Below are positions 50,921-63,631 of a stretch of DNA of 64,000 bases, one piece after another. Source of the DNA: Anoplopoma fimbria (Eukaryota; Chordata; Actinopteri; Perciformes; Anoplopomatidae); assembly GCF_027596085.1 (NCBI RefSeq), contig NC_072454.1:22620990-22684989 (forward strand), given 5' to 3'. The notes under the pieces are model-generated. The model made no database searches. It was given only the letters and a program-made list of their open reading frames with translations, and had not been told where the DNA came from. How positions within the stretch are numbered: position 1 is the first letter of the stretch; each line of letters begins with the position of its first letter. The translations under genes were made by a program, and so were the position numbers.

Positions 50921-51600
50921 TTAGAATGGTATAATCAACTTCCATCTGTCGTGGTGGACAGCTAGGCTGGCGAAACTTCCCATATATAGCTGCTAAACAT
51001 GGACTCACTGCATGTCAGCTTTGATGTTAAACACCCAGTTTTCTGTTTGTGATCAGAGGCCATACAGCAAGCTATACAGCCCTTGAACTGCACCCCGCTC
51101 CGCTGTAAAGGAAGGATGGGAGGATGTAGAGGAGGAGGAGGAAAACAGGTGGGTTTAAATGCTGTTCTGGCTCGACTGAGCCTCTTTTGAGCCGGTGGTC
51201 CCATTATACAGCCGCTATTATGTGACTCTCCGTAGCCAAGCCACTGCATGGAAGTTCCCTTACTGACAGGATGGGAAGACAGGCATACTGAGAGACATTT
51301 ATTAACGGCATTACAAACAGGAGGACTTGTTCCTTATTTTACCTTCTAGATTTTTAGACACAGTTTTCGGTAATTATTCAAAAAATGAAATTAAAGTTCT
51401 GGCACCAACCTTTTCCACATTAAGGGCCTTTAATGTGCCGTCACTGTACCATACCTTTGTAATTTGGATTGTTCTCTCATCTCTTATCTGTATTTATCTC
51501 ACAGGGGTTGGCAAAGAGACATGGGATGGACTTGCTGGTAGATGGGTGGATGCCCTGTAAAACAGATTCCCATTCACCAGCTCTGCATAAAGGCCTTTTA
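50921..51600. other. Unassigned non-coding DNA
   Basis: No gene or repeat recognised. Confidence 0.4.
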
Positions 51601-52260
51601 TTGGGAACTCTGTTCATTAGCCCTCTCACCTCCTGTATTCGCCACTTCCCTCCCGGAGAGAGAGAGTGGGAAGCAGTTGAAAGATACAAATGAGGAGGGA
51701 GCGGGAAGAGAAGTAAAATGGTCTAGGAAAGAAAAAAAAAAACAGGCCTTCGGGGCTTTTTTTTGTTACACAAAAGACAGAGTTAGAGAGCAAGGGAGGG
51801 AGATTGAATGCTCAGAGAGAGTACAAGAGAAAAGGGAGAGAGAGGGTTTTTGACAGAGCCGGAGGAATTCATGGTCGATTTGTCCTTGTTCGCGACCGCT
51901 TTGCAAAAAAAAAAAAAGGAGCTGAAGGACTGAAGGGGCTGGACCGGGTTTGGGGCAAGCAACAGATTGCAGATGCCTCTATTGGAGAGGGCTCCTTGTG
52001 AAAAAAGTTGGTCCCCCTCTCGGGAGTCCAGAGCCACCCTTTAGAGAAAAGAGCCCTTCTCTACTGTAAAGGAGCGCCCGGGACATTGTGGGGCTTGTCA
52101 ATGGCTCTCGGCTGGGGCACCGGGAGAATACAAGGAGGCCCAGTGTTCAGCGCCCGCAGCTCCTTCTATAGAGGCCAGGACCGTAATGGGGGCCCCAGGG
52201 GCTCTACGGGGAGTTTAGAGGGCCCAGTTTCAATGGCGACCAAGTCTTTTTAACTGGTAC
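51601..52260. promoter_or_regulatory. Candidate conserved non-coding block
   Basis: Apart from the A-rich run at 51731-51741, this is non-repetitive. 51960-52260 is GC-rich with packed motifs such as CGGGACATTGTGGGGC and CAATGGCGACCAAG. The overlapping frames have no domain. Confidence 0.3.
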
Positions 52261-53229
52261 ATTGTGCGACTCTCTCGCTCTGTCCTAGAGATGGGGGAGA
52301 GGGAAATTCCTATGCAGATCAAACAGAATGTCTTCATTTCCAAATGAACGTGGGGCGGACAAGATTCGGAGGGGACACAGTTTGAGACATTGAGGGGGTA
52401 TTGTTAGTGGAGAGAGGCAGGGGGTTAGTTAGGTGGGCACATGCACGACCGGATTCATGTGTGCTACCGCGGACTGCGGTCGGCGGCTGGCCCATCGCAG
52501 GTGAGATTAGAGCCCATCACAGCAAGTTAAAGCACCCATCAATCAACTCAGTGGACCACTGGCCCCGGGGCAACCTCCAACTGTTTTCCAGTGTGTGTGT
52601 GTGTAGTCTGTGTGCTGATTCTGTGCGACTGTGTTAGGTAAGGTCAGTCATGAGTTGTTACCATTCTGTTTTCTCATGAAATCATTATTATAAAGCATAT
52701 TTGGCCCTTTACAACACAGTATAATCCCTTATGGCATCAAGACAGACACACACCAGCACAGAATGCGTTTCAGTCATTCGGGACTTGGTTACCCGCAACT
52801 TAGAAAAGACAAACTTTACACAGTCACCATGACCGCTGCAGAATGCTGTAGAAAATGTAGTGCCGTCCAATGGCGTGGCTTTAGGATTTCCCCTAACCTC
52901 AACCGTCTGAAAATATAGTGGGAGCTCGGGCCTTTTTATATCCATGTTTGTCTAACTCTTCTATCTACCATACATATCTGTATATGACACTCTTTAAATA
53001 TATCCTTAAGCATGTAAAATTGCTTAAGGATAATTACAGTTTATTCCAACTTGGGTCCTATTTTCATAGATTTGGCCACTGGTGATGATACCATAACATT
53101 AGTTTTCTGTGGATTGGTGCCTATTCTTTAATGTAATGAAAACTGTACAAAGCAGGTATTGTAGGTCAATGTTTAACGAGTTATGGACGATTTTCAGCAG
53201 GCAGTTTCGGAGATAATTGCACCACTCAG
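52261..53229. other. Unassigned DNA; small hairpin at 53002-53031
   Basis: ATCCTTAAGCA and TGCTTAAGGAT form a perfect 11-bp hairpin with an 8-nt loop (53002-53031). No gene. Confidence 0.4.
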
Positions 53230-53420
53230 CCATTCTCTGTCTGTTTGTCTGTCTTTGTGTGTGTGTCCTTCGCATATCTTAAGAACCGCTCATCCAATCT
53301 TGTTCATGCTTGTTTGGTGTGTTGCTGGGGACCAAAGGGCATGAAGTGTTGAATTAGGTGCATTTGGACATGCTCAATATTAATAAACTTTGAATAAACA
53401 AGCGAACAGCGCTCTTTGAA
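53230..53420 (+). repeat. Dispersed repeat fragment (TCCTTCGCATATCTTAAGAA)
   Basis: The order TGTGTGTCCTTCGCATATCT, AAGAACCGCTCATCCAATC and GCATTTGGACATGC resembles a known abundant fish repeat. No second copy is in this window, so the assignment rests on memory alone. Confidence 0.4.
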
Positions 53421-54560
53421 ACAGTGGGGGCGGGGATTCAGGGCTCTGCGGACTGAGTGGAACATGTCGGCCGTAGCGGTCCTTTACGGACAAAGGTTTA
53501 CTGACTGCCGCTCACTTTTTTTGCGTGTACTAACGTTACAACTAGAGACAGTCCAGAAAGGAGACTGCCCACTGAGAGTCCTGAGAAGTGGACGTTAACA
53601 CAGATTTTAAACTTATTTATTCTGTCCAATGTCCCCAAAGTAAATATTGGGTCCATTTTTCATAAGCTACATATCTTCTTAGCAGTAAAACTAAAATGAA
53701 ATTTTTCAAACACACAAATCAGGAGAAAAGTAACTTTGTTCGAGACCTTTCTCGCTTTCTCGAAGTGATTTCACATTTGCGGACGCACTAGCTCACTCAT
53801 TTTTGTAATACTAAATATGGCTGTTAACTGTGTAAATAATGTTAGCGAATAAAAACATAAATACAGCATGCAAATATAAACCAATCTGCTTTCATCCACT
53901 CACACGACATTTGCAACACTTCCAAACGAGGCAGGCAATGGGGGTGAGGCGGATACCCCATGAACACGGCAACTTAGGAGACAAGAAGAGTACCATTTCA
54001 AACCATTGGGGGAGCTTGTAACGTGTTATTTTTGTTAAAAACAAACTTTTCTTCACCTTCCTTGTGTCTAAGAGCGTTTTGTGGTTCTTAGAACACTGCC
54101 AGCAGCACTTCCACACAAGCTTCGAACAATTTAATATGAACTAACAGAAACGATGGCTAGTTCTACAAAAAGAGGATCCATATTATAATAAAAAAAAAAC
54201 TGGATGTGTCTTTATACTTTCTGAAAATCAACAAACAGCAGCCTTGCTGTGATAATGAACCCTTTGCTTTGAAGTCACTCGACACACAACTATACTTTAC
54301 AAGCAATTGTTGAGTCTATTTATTTAACACGTACACACACTGAATCTGCACTTGAAACGGTCATTATCCAAGAACTCCCCAACAGGAACGGGCTCTTCCT
54401 GCAGAACTCCCTCATTTCGCCAGCTGCCCGCAATGTGTGTTTTCCGTGTGCATGTGAGGGTGCTCTATCTATGCATGCGACAAAGATACAGCGAGATGAG
54501 AGAGCGTGACACCTCTGACTGCCAGGTTCCACCAATTGTTAGGCAGGAAGCCCGCTCCGA
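53421..54560. other. Unassigned DNA
   Basis: Mixed then AT-rich sequence. No gene. Confidence 0.4.
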
Positions 54561-54726
54561 CCCAAGATAAAAGGAAACCAGAGCAAAAACACGGAGGGAA
54601 TACAGAGAGAGAGGGAGGGGGGGAGTACACCGGGATGCTTGCTCAACCCGCGGAGACAGTAGTGCAAAGGTGAAGGTGGTGGAACAACAGATAGCCCATG
54701 AGCAACAACAAGAATAACAACATGGT
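54561..54726 (+). promoter_or_regulatory. Weak promoter / first-exon candidate
   Basis: GATAAAAGG at 54566-54574 resembles a TATA box. About 120 bp of purine-rich leader-like sequence follow. An ATG at 54722-54724 is followed at once by GTGAGT, a strong splice-donor hexamer. The combination fits a first exon ending at its start codon, but no downstream exon was found and chance is quite possible. Confidence 0.15.
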
Positions 54727-54773
54727 GAGTCAGGCCTGCGGTTTAGAGGCTGCACTCAGCTGCTTCAGTGAGT

Positions 54774-54776
<3 letters not shown>

Positions 54777-54866
<90 letters not shown>

Positions 54867-54872
54867 TGTGTG
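54777..54872 (+). repeat. (TG)48 microsatellite, one interruption
   Basis: A 96-bp TG run with A at 54860. Confidence 0.98.
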
Positions 54873-57677
54873 CTGAGGAGACCCCACAATGACGCACAAT
54901 CTCACCACACCTGCTCACTATCAGTAGAGTTCACACACAAACGCATGCCACAACGTAGGTACAAATGAATGTTTCCTCACTGTGAGGTATGTATTTTTTT
55001 AATGTTGTTTGTATCTGTTGTTATTTTCTGTACGTGTGCGTCAAAGTATGGTTACACAAAACACCAATAGGGGACCAGCAAGCCAACAGGGGTCCATGGT
55101 CGGTCATGCTAAAATCATCAATCAAAAACCTTCTAGTGAATTTATTTTCGTATAATCAAAGATGGACCTGCACATGTGTGAATTTAATTCTGCCTTGTTC
55201 AGCGTAATTGGGAAGCCATGATTGACTCAGCTGAGACAGTCAAGAGACGGAAGGTCTGTTAAACTTCCACTGAACTGCAGACCGCTGAGCACAGTGCATT
55301 CAGGAGAGGACAGGAGAGGTTGTAAGTAGAGGTTGTTATAGTTCAGTGGATAAAACACGTGAAGCCTCAATTTTTTTTTCCAACATTGGTAACACTTGTG
55401 GTGCTTGGAAAAGTGTTGGATATGAGGATTCCATTGTCAAGCAATTTTTGTAAAATAAATGATCAAGGAAATTCAATTTCCTGTTTAATCATTTATAGCA
55501 TTATTAATTGTGTCGTACTGTACAAACGTATTGTTTTGAATATCTCTACTTCTAGCAAAGATTGTGTTGTTTCTGTAGAGGTGCTGGACTTCCTGCACTG
55601 ACAAGAGAGGCAACAGAGAGTAAAATGTGCCAAAAGAAAAAAAGTCAAACAAACTGCTTGGGGGTCAGAGGGTTAACATGATACTTTTATAGTTGCATAT
55701 TGAACGGACATATGTGAGAGTGTTATGAACCTTCTCATTTATCGAGCAAGTGGATTTCCCAAAATTGTTCCATTGATCACTTAACATTTTTTTAATGATG
55801 ATCACTGATATTTTTATGATGCAAAAAGGTTGCTGGTTGCGATGAAAAAGTGTTCCATTGGAAGCTGTTTTAGTTTTAATGCTGTTTGCAGCTGATCTGT
55901 TATTCCACACGCATACAGTGTATGCACTCAAACACACACACACACACATCAATGCACATACATGTGCAAACAAACATAAAAGTACAATCACATGCTTCAG
56001 AATGTAACACAGAAACGCAGCACTTGCTGCTGTCCGTCTGTTCAACAGGTCGCGTAGACGTGATTGATGTCACACCGGGCCCTTTAAGTGCTTGTGCACC
56101 ACTCTTCCATCGTCGTGGTTACCAACTGATGGGCGCACATTGTCGCGGCAACGGTTTGAGGGGGTGAACCAGGATTGGCCCACTGAATGTGTGTTTCATC
56201 AGGTCTGAGTTAACATTTTGTTCTGCACTGCCTGAAGCACTGTCTGGGTGGAGTCAGTGGCAGCAGGATAATGAAGCTATTGACAATGAAGCTGCAAATC
56301 AGAGAGAAATACATACAGACAACCTGTGGTTATCTAAACTCTGTGGCACGCTGCGGCAAAGCCCAACTCAGCTGGCTTCCTGGGCAGGGATATACCCAGA
56401 GCATAAATAAACACTGTGTGACTCATGCCTTATGTTTACATGTCTGTTTTTTAAGTTGTTAGGGTTGGACCAATATAATTACAATTGCTGATATTTGGAG
56501 CTGATATACTGATCTTTAATAAAAGCTAGACTAAGAAGGTCATTGTCATCCACCTTAGATATGATGTAAGTTATTGTTTCAATGTATGCAAATAAATTGA
56601 ATGCATTTAATTCAATGTAATTTATTTGGCTTCAAACAAGTATGTGTAAATATTGATGTTCATTAATTACTATAACTGCTAACCGGAGTGATATATTGGC
56701 AAATGATGATGCACACTGCACTAAACAAAAGAAGTCCTAAGAGTACGATGGGTGCTATGATGATAGTCTATGTGTCTTTCTATGTTGTGAACACATACAC
56801 ACTATAGTTAATTCTAACTCAATCCCACACACCATCCTAAATCTTGAAATACACTACAGAATAACAATTGTCCATTTATCCACCGATGGAAATAGTCCCC
56901 AACAAATGCACTACTTCCTCCTGTGGAAATGAATAACATTTAAAAAATAAAAAAAAATGTTTAGGGAACATTAATTACTGATACTTTATAAAAATGAGAC
57001 AATATATTTGCGACCAGCGTTTTGGAGCAGTGACGTTAAACTACATTTCCAAGAAGATCAGGAAAAGCTCAGTAATTATTGAAAGGTTGTTCCACCATAC
57101 AGACATATTGCGTAACTATAAATGTTTCTCATAAGACGTGAAAGAGCTTCAATGTATTAAGCTAGTTTGTCCTAATAGATCAGTAGTTTGCTACTTTATC
57201 GTTGTGTAGCGTAGGTCCCTCAACGAAGTGTCGCTTGTAGCATACCTAGCATGACTAACTTTTCGAAAGAATTCCATCTAGGAACATATGGACCTGAGGC
57301 TTGTGCAACGGGGGGAAGTTGGGAAGAAACTTACATATTGTTTGGTTCTTTTTTATAAAGAATATATCACCCTTTTAGGTGCAGCATCCTTCTTGAGAAA
57401 AACAAACAAAAGACACACACCGCAAGTCACAAGGCACTTCTGCACAAACTCCATCAGCCACTTATCTGAAATGAGTCACGGCTCAAACAAAAGAGGAGGC
57501 AGGACAATGGAAAGTCTATCCATGGCCTTGAGACAGGTTTCACAGTAAGACATGCTGTGCTGCAGTCACCTGTTCAACCGCTGGCAACTATTTATTATCT
57601 AGTGTGTAACGCCTTGATCCTCAAACATGACAGGAGCGGATTCCTCTGTGTGGGCCTGTATGAGTGAATTTACAGTA

Positions 57678-57679
<2 letters not shown>
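54873..57679. other. Unassigned DNA
   Basis: No gene. A short CA run lies near 55933-55947. 56460-56530 has AT-rich words reminiscent of a repeat (GTTGGACCAATATAATTAC) without a second copy. 56580-57200 is AT-rich. A tRNA A-box-like word at 55340 has no B box. Confidence 0.35.

Positions 57680-57752
<73 letters not shown>
57680..57752 (+). repeat. (TG)36 microsatellite
   Basis: An uninterrupted 73-bp TG run. Confidence 0.98.
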
Positions 57753-57754
<2 letters not shown>

Positions 57755-57944
57755 CAGAGCGGGTGGGGGTGACTGGCTGACAGCTACCTGCAGAAAAGTG
57801 TCTCAGTATGTGGGTCGCGTCCGTCAGCCCTTTAATCCCCTGTGATGCGGACCTGTTTGAACAGCCAGCAGGTTCTCACCAACACAGTTACGTAAGAACT
57901 GAATGGAGGCCAAGCAAAGACAAACACTGAAAGAGACAGACGGG

Positions 57945-57975
<31 letters not shown>

Positions 57976-59450
57976 TGGTTTGCACTTGTCGTAGTTAATT
58001 TACCTGAGCTCCACAATTAGACAGGAATCTCTTGGCACCTCAGGTTTTTTTGCTGTGAGTGTGTGTATGTGTCGAGAAAGAGACAGCGTGCATGAGAGTG
58101 TGTGTGTTTGCGTGCCGTAACGAGCAGGTGTTTGTCTGAGGAGTTTGACTTAACAAAGTCGGGCAGCTGGAGGTTCCCCCATGCTGCTCCAAGACTAACA
58201 TTAGACACGTACCGCAGGTTAATCAAATGCCACATATCAGTAAGTGGATGGAAAATAACCAGTGCAGCACCCACTGGCAAGCGCTTAACTCTTTCTGAGC
58301 CAGCTAAAGCTGCTGAAAGAGCCCTTGATAGAAAATACCACTGTTGGTTGTATAATTTAAATCTATAATTTATCTGTCTCTCTGTCAACATGTGTTGAGT
58401 GTTATCAAAATGTTGCCTTTACATCAATTTATTTTTTATTTATTCATATTTAACTCTGGATTGGATTCTGCAGCACACAATTTACATCATATGCCAGCAA
58501 TCAATGCCGATCAGCATGCTAACATGCTCGCAAGGACGTACATGCTGTTTTTTAGTAGGTATAATGTATAAAACATTAGCATGCCAACAAACACAAAGCA
58601 CAGCTGAGGCAGTTTTGCAGGCATTTGGTCATAAACCAAAATGGACAAATTTAAAATGTTGACCAATGGGCTATATGAAAGGGATCAATCAAAGCTTTAA
58701 CTATTCATTCCTTATCAAATTGCTTAGCTATCCATCCAAACGGTGATGAGGTATTCCACTTAAAACCACAAATGTGGTATTCATCTTCTCGGAACCATGA
58801 TTGTCTGTACAAATGTTTAGCCAATCCCTCTAATAGATGTCAAAAATTCCCCAAATCTATCCAATATTTCTTAAGATATTTGATTCTGGACCAAAATCAA
58901 TAGATCTAACACCGCTAGCTTGGCAAAATGTTAATCACTGAATATCGACAGCATTGAGTATTAATCTGCTGCATATTTATCACAACTGCTTCCAAGCTTT
59001 TTATATGAGCCCAACTCTAGTACACTATACAAACCTGATCCTCACTTCAAACGGGTGTAGTATGTCACACCATGGACACCTCAGACACCACTGAATGCTG
59101 CAAGGTTCAAACACCTGATCTTTTGCCTCTATAATTATAACAAATGCTTTTTCTTGTCAGGCAAAGTCAGATGTCAGATTTAAACACCACTGCAGTGTTT
59201 TCACAAGCGTTAAGAACAACATTCCTGGTCGTCACATTTTTCTACGTTTGGTGATAAGAGTGTTGACACAGTGAGCTTGTCGAGCCATGTTCTCCAAGAA
59301 GGTGATTCATCTTTTTAGGGAGAGGTAAGATGGATATCAATGATATTTACTATGAGACTTAACTATGAGTCCATGTGTTTGGCTTTGACGTGCAGTACAA
59401 ATGTATGAATGACCTCTACACCCCTCTTAACCAAAGTGACTACACGCTAT
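57753..59450. other. Unassigned DNA
   Basis: A GA run lies at about 57948-57967. 58020-58390 has overlapping frames on both strands without a domain. 58400-59400 is AT-rich. No gene. Confidence 0.35.
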
Positions 59451-60010
59451 CAGGCGGCAAATACCAGATCTGAAAAATGAAACCAATGCGGAAGTGCCTT
59501 TATCTTGCTTTCTTTCTAATGGCCATCAGGGGGCATTTCCTCTGGTTGCAAAAATAAGACCGATTGTATAGAAGTCTATGAGAAGATGACCCTACTTCTC
59601 ACTTGATTTGTTACCTCAGTAAACATTGTAAACCATTTATGGTCTCAATTTCTAGTTTCAAGTCTTCTTCAAAACAGCATGTTGTTCATTTAGTAAATTA
59701 TGGTCCATTTAGAGTCAAATAGAACATAAAGCAGGGTGGGCTTTAGGGCGGGGCTACCCTGTGATTGGCAGATCGCTACCACTGCATTGTCCAGTCTAGG
59801 AACTGCCTGAGTTTTACCACTTTCATCCCATGAAAGTTAATCGTAACATTTTGGTGGCCTAAATTTTTTATTTCAGCGTTCGGTTGTACTAAGCTCCACC
59901 CCCTCGTATCACTTGTGGATGCAAAAAGCCAAGATGGCGACGAGGAAAAGGTTAAATTAGCAGTCCACAAACCAATGGGTGATGTCACAGTGACTATGTC
60001 TATTTCTTAT
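59451..60010 (+). repeat. Four-copy dispersed family, copy D
   Basis: It opens CAGGCGGCAAATACCAG and holds CCAATGCGGAAGTGCC, GGCCATCAGGGGGCATTTCC, TATAGAAGTCTATGAG, TTGTTACCTCAGTAAACATT, TTCTAGTTTCAAGTCTTC, GGGCGGGGCTACCCTGTGAT, AAGATGGCGACGAGG and GTCACAGTGACTATGTC. It is the longest copy in the window and so the best guide to the family's order. Confidence 0.82.
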
Positions 60011-60132
60011 AGAAAGTATTTTGACACCTTATACACTGAAGTACAAGTAAAGATTCAAGAACAGGATTCTTTTGGCAAAAGATACAGTTTTTGTTAACAG
60101 CCTACCCCAATCTCAAGTAAATCAGACAACCA

Positions 60133-60134
<2 letters not shown>

Positions 60135-60220
<86 letters not shown>
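60135..60220 (-). repeat. (CA)43 microsatellite
   Basis: An uninterrupted 86-bp AC run. Confidence 0.98.
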
Positions 60221-60222
<2 letters not shown>

Positions 60223-61159
60223 GGGAATGACATCATTGTGTACTGAGGCCTGATAAGGTCATTAGTCAACCAAAGCAATGACCTGTTGCATAAGAAAGCC
60301 TGGTGGGACTGAGTGATTGACTGAGACAACCACACATGCACCCACACACACACACATCATGAGACACATACACCCACACACAACTGGGCTACAAGTAGTT
60401 AATGATTACAGGCGAAATGTGATAGACTTTGCTATGGCTCTTGTCATATCAAGGATAGGTTGGCTCTTGCCTGCTTCTAATAAAACAGTCATTGTTTTCA
60501 CTGGCATGCAACACTGGCCACATACAAAGCCTGTATGTGTGTGAGTGTTTTTGTGTGTGTAGGTGTGTTTGTGCAGGTTTGTGACTGTGAATATGTGAAG
60601 AGTTTAGTGCCAGTTTGCCAGTCTGTACAAGGTGTGGGTGTAGGAGTAGCTGTGCATTAGAAAGGTGAGTGGCAGAGAGGGAAACAGACGGATTGGTTTG
60701 AAAGTTTTCATGCAAGAACTTCCACATCCACCATGCCCCAGCATCAGTTCACCAGACCGTAAAGGGTTCCAGGGAAAGTTTGCACATTTCTCTCTCTTAC
60801 TACTAAAAGTCAGATTTTTGACTTTTAAAACTTAGGTACAAAGGATCTTTTTCATTTGTCTCTCATACGTCGTCTCCATGACTCCCACACATGTCTGGTT
60901 TTGATATTGTTCAAAGGCTGAATCATACAACAGTTCTCCCGTCTATTACTGTTTGTTCAGGTTGAAAGTAATAAGTCACTAGTTTAGAGGGAGCAGTGGT
61001 GCTTAAAGGACAACTATAGTTTAGAACGACATTGCTTTTATTTCAATAGCTTTGGCAAAAATTTGGTCAAAACATTGTACCCACCAGGTCATTGCTGAAA
61101 TCTCACATGCGACACCATTAACATCCTAAAGAAATTAGTCACAATTTTTGCACTAATGG
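60221..61159. other. Unassigned DNA
   Basis: CA- and TG-word rich to 60620, then mixed. No gene. Confidence 0.4.
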
Positions 61160-61570
61160 TTCCCTCGTCATGAAATCAGTTTTTTTTAATGGGTTTTTGG
61201 TTAGATATGTGAAATAAGGTCTGTGGTTAACACAATATTTTGTTCTACAATATAAAACACATCAGTGAATACCCCCTCATTTTTAAGCTTTTCTTGAAAT
61301 AGGTGGTTGCTAACAAATGACTAAATGAGACAAGAAAACGTAACCATGCCCAACATTCTCCCTCACGTTAGCTTTGTGCTTCTGCCAAATGCATTCACGC
61401 TTCCAAAATCATAAAAGTGGTGTTCATTTGTGAAGATTGTCTTGATGATCAAAAAGTTGTGCCACAAAGCTTATTTTCTGCAGTATTCCAAAATCCAATA
61501 GAAAAATCCCAATGACATTTTGTCGATTGGAACCAGTGCTAACTTAAAGTGTTGGCCAACAAAAATAAGT
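61160..61570 (+). repeat. Two-copy dispersed family, copy 2
   Basis: It matches 49465-49885 along its length without the TAA expansion, and holds an extra segment around 61335-61400 (CATTCTCCCTCACGTTAGC) that copy 1 lacks. Confidence 0.75.
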
Positions 61571-61786
61571 CCCTACACCACTCTATGGGAGATGATACAC
61601 AAGTTGTAAGAAGACCATATATATTGTTAACAGACAGTTTAGTCAGATTAGCTACAAATGTATTTCAAGAAAAAAGAGTTGCTAATAATTGCTAACAAAA
61701 TAGATTGTTGGCTAACTTGGCTAACCGGTCTGATCGTCTAACTGCTCACGTTTTTGTTGCATTCCAAGGCTTCGACAGAAAATGGC
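61571..61786. other. Short unassigned stretch
   Basis: AT-rich, with GCTAACTTGGCTAAC-like words. Nothing recognised. Confidence 0.4.
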
Positions 61787-62193
61787 CACTGGTGAAAGAA
61801 GTATTTAGATGTTTTACTTAATTAAAAGTAGCAATATTTCTACACTGTGGGTAGAAATACTAAAATAAGAGTCCTGCATTCAAACTTAAAAAAAAGTTAA
61901 AGTACACAAATATACTTGTAGCAGTAAAAGTAAAAGTTCACTTATCACTAAACATTGATGTTGCAGCTGGTTAAGATGGGGCCAGTTTCAACTACTATAT
62001 ATATACTACCAGGTAGCTTAATCTTAAGCAATACATCTTCATGTATTAGTTGATTATATTTTGTAAAAATTATTCAAAATCTAAGGCTACAGCTGTGAAA
62101 TAAATGTAGTGGAATATAAGTAGAAATAATTATAAAAACTTACCTTCAAAATTTAAAATGAGTACAATACTTGAAATTGATATTCCACCACTG
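61787..62193 (+). mobile_element. hAT-type MITE (about 407 bp)
   Basis: The left end is CCACTGGTGAAAGAAGTA and the right end, read inward, CAGTGGTGGAAT, the terminal pattern of a very common fish hAT-type MITE. The interior has TACTTAATTAAAAGTAGCAA, TTTCTACACTGTGGG, AAGAGTCCTGCATTCAAAC, TACTACCAGGTAGCTTAATC and AAATGTAGTGGAATATAAG in the expected order. Expected 8-bp target duplications are not exact. It has no coding capacity. Confidence 0.75.
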
Positions 62194-63631
62194 CCAATAG
62201 CCAGAGCTACAAAAGTAACTTTTAATAACTCACTTTGGTTGAGTTATGACTTATTCAAAATCTTGCCATGACACTACATCTATCACTAAATGTGGACAAC
62301 AAAAACACCCAAAACACCACTTTGAAAGCCAAGTGCAGGAAAATAAGATTACTGACAGTGTTAAGATAATAGAGTTTCTTTTTCATTCCTGTTATCAGGC
62401 CAACTTAATAACCACAGTGTTCTCTCACACCACTGAACCTTAATAGGAACATACCTGTAGCCGCTCATATTTCATCCCTGTGACAATATCCAAGGTCTCT
62501 ACTTAGCCGAGACCTGGAATCTACAAGATAAAACATGGAGCAGACGGCAGTGTTTTGAGAAGAACTATTGAAATACACAGAATGGGTGTGTACTGTAGCT
62601 ACATGTATCAACTTGTGGTTGGCTGTGTTTGATTTGTATTATTCAGTTTAATCACATACAGTGCTTGTGTCTGTCACGGTGTAGGTGTTCACAGCCATAA
62701 ATCAGTAAGAACTTGTGATCCACATGCCAAGGCTGTCTATTTGAAAAACAGCCGTTGAGATTATTCTTATGAATAACATTCAACAAGGAAACGAAGACAA
62801 AGTGTTGTCCCTTGAAACCTTAATAAAGAAAAAACAACCTAAAGCTTTAATGTTAGTTTTAAGCTGAAGGCTTAATTAAAGGGGCAGAACCTCCGTTTGT
62901 TTAATGCCCTATGAAACGGGTGCAGTGACTCAGTTGACTGATAAGCGGCCATTTCTGTCATTCCAGGCATAGCAGAGGCAGCAGAGCTCTGAGCTGGTGG
63001 TGTTTTTTTTAAGCTGTAGAAATGGAAACTAGTTGGAGAGATGTGTAACAGCGGGGTATCGGGGGAGGACAGGTGTAGCTTGTCATGTAATTATAAATAT
63101 ATAAACAGCACCAGCGCAATTATAAGCTGAGTAATCATTAAACATAAATTGAAGTTGCTCAGGCCAATGATGTCATTGTAATGTCAGAGCCACCAGTGTT
63201 ATGACATTAGGTTAACAAAGCAGTCCATGGTCTGGGGCAAAATATTTGCTGCTGTTTTTGGATTAGCAAATACAATAACACAGACCCATCAAAAGATTTA
63301 ACATGAACGCTTGTCCAGCAAAGAATTTATAAAAAAAAAAGAAAAATATTTTGTACGTCATAACAGAAAAACACCTGGTTATTAAATAAAACATGTTAAT
63401 TAATAACATTAACGATGGCATGGCACAGTGGGACATTTATCAAAATGTAAACATTATATGATTAGCAGTCTAATTGCACTTCTGTGAAAAGGCCTTCAAC
63501 AAAACTAGAAGTACACTTGTAACACTAGCATCTCATAAAACACATCAATATAGCTTGATAAGAATCCGCTGAGAGCCCTTGGAAATAGTTTTTAGCTTTG
63601 GTAGCAAGCTAACTTGCCAGCTAAATAGTTA
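62194..63631. other. Unassigned AT-rich DNA
   Basis: No gene. 63050-63200 contains GATGTCATTGTAATGTCAG; otherwise unremarkable. Confidence 0.4.

Noticed and set aside
55331..55360. tRNA-like A box (TAGTTCAGTGG) at 55340
   Set aside because: No B box (GGTTCRANNCC) at the right distance and no cloverleaf could be drawn.
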